Shown here: positions 4,741 to 5,130 of the stretch, one piece after another
Layout of the letters: each line of letters starts with the position of its first letter
How positions within the stretch are numbered: the stretch's first letter is position 1
Assembly (NCBI GenBank): GCA_945836785.1
Contig: CAMAMD010000100.1
Location: 1-5,130 of the forward strand
Direction: 5' to 3'
From: an uncultured Clostridium sp.
Lineage (GTDB): Bacteria; Bacillota_A; Clostridia; Lachnospirales; Lachnospiraceae
DNA: 5,130 bases
Translations under genes and position numbers: made by a program
Notes under the pieces: model-generated
Told to the model about the DNA's origin: nothing
Databases searched by the model: none
The model's input: only the letters and a program-made list of their open reading frames with translations

Positions 4741-5130
4741 GTGGATTTAACACAAATAGGAAAATTTATAGCAGAACTTAGAAAAGAGCAAGGACTTACG
4801 CAAGAGCAATTTGGAGATAAAGTGGGTGTAACAAATAAAACGGTATCTCGTTGGGAAACTGGAACATATTTACCACCTGCGGATGTTCTTCTTTCGATAA
4901 GTGAAATGTTTAATGTAAGCATTAATGAAATATTAAGCGGAAAGAGGCTTACCGATGAGGAATATAAACAAGCCGCAGAAAATAATTTAACACAGACCAT
5001 CAAGAATAGCAGCTTTGCACTGAAAGATAAGATAGAATTTTATAAAAAGAAGTGGTTGAAAGAACATATAGCTATAATGGTGTTTGTTGGAATATGCATT
5101 ATAGGTGTGTTTGTGGCAGGATTTGTTTTG
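4741..5130 (+). CDS. XRE-family helix-turn-helix regulator with C-terminal membrane segment (partial)
   Basis: The first 130 residues are visible and the frame remains open at the window edge. Residues about 4-60 form a Cro/C1-type HTH domain: IGKFIAELRKEQGLTQEQFG, then the recognition-helix region VTNKTVSRWETG, and YLPPADVLLSISEMFNVSINEIL. A linker with GKRLTDEEY follows. A basic stretch (YKKKWLKEH, about 101-109) then leads into a hydrophobic segment starting near 110 (IAIMVFVGICIIGVFVAGFVL), so the protein is a membrane-anchored DNA-binding regulator, an architecture common in Clostridia. A TAA at 4738-4740 lies directly before the GTG in the same frame, so translation cannot start earlier. 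GTG 4741 gives the usual N-terminus of the family. The ribosome site is weak (GGGTGA about six bases upstream). The gene is divergent from the membrane protein-birA pair and its target is unknown. Confidence 0.9.
   Translation, partial: MDLTQIGKFIAELRKEQGLTQEQFGDKVGVTNKTVSRWETGTYLPPADVLLSISEMFNVSINEILSGKRLTDEEYKQAAENNLTQTIKNSSFALKDKIEFYKKKWLKEHIAIMVFVGICIIGVFVAGFVL

Noticed and set aside
4650..5003. Minus-strand 117-codon frame opposite the XRE gene
   Set aside because: The plus strand encodes an unmistakable HTH domain, so this frame is a shadow.

Overview
The window looks like chromosome from a low-to-moderate GC anaerobic Firmicute of the class Clostridia, most likely Lachnospiraceae. The basis is strong AGGAGG-type ribosome binding sites, a perfect CIRCE operator with a sigma-A-type promoter, the style of the HtpG, BirA and XRE proteins, and an upstream gene end that resembles the Lachnospiraceae family DUF5721. 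No phage, transposase or CRISPR gene is visible.

Layout from left to right: (1) the 3' end of a DUF5721-like gene (1-194), followed closely by a tiny 53-codon gene encoding an acidic Tyr/Asp-rich protein built from two copies of one motif (208-369). (2) A CIRCE/HrcA operator (393-419), a TTGACA/TATTAT promoter (427-455) and htpG, the bacterial Hsp90 (555-2549). The CIRCE palindrome is followed by a T run, so it may also terminate the upstream transcript. (3) A 570-base non-coding interval between two convergent genes (2550-3121) that is almost entirely one long imperfect palindrome. (4) On the minus strand, a two-gene unit: a small two-helix membrane protein (4544-4092) followed by birA, a biotin-protein ligase without a DNA-binding domain (4015-3122). 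(5) A divergent control region (4545-4740) with a hairpin and repeated TTATATCAC boxes. (6) The start of an XRE-type regulator with a C-terminal membrane segment, which runs off the window (4741-5130).

The most unusual item is the interval between htpG and birA. Its two ends are copies of one terminator, each arranged to stop the gene that runs into it. Between them lies a rod of four paired stems, one of them a perfect 42-bp stem, separated by three internal loops and capped by a 33-base loop. The unpaired strands are not random. They form four pairs of 12-16 base complementary segments in the order a b c d b' a' d' c'. Both strands of loop 1 therefore match both strands of loop 3, and both strands of loop 2 match the two halves of the apical loop. 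This is a regular, crossing, kissing-type pattern with an offset of about 112-120 bases. I do not recognise it as a known RNA or DNA element. It could be a self-associating structured RNA, a DNA cruciform element, or a hairpin-type mobile element.

The genes are mostly housekeeping: heat-shock-controlled protein folding (HtpG) and biotin attachment to carboxylase carrier domains (BirA). Nothing in the sequence ties them functionally to the palindrome beyond its position at their shared 3' ends.
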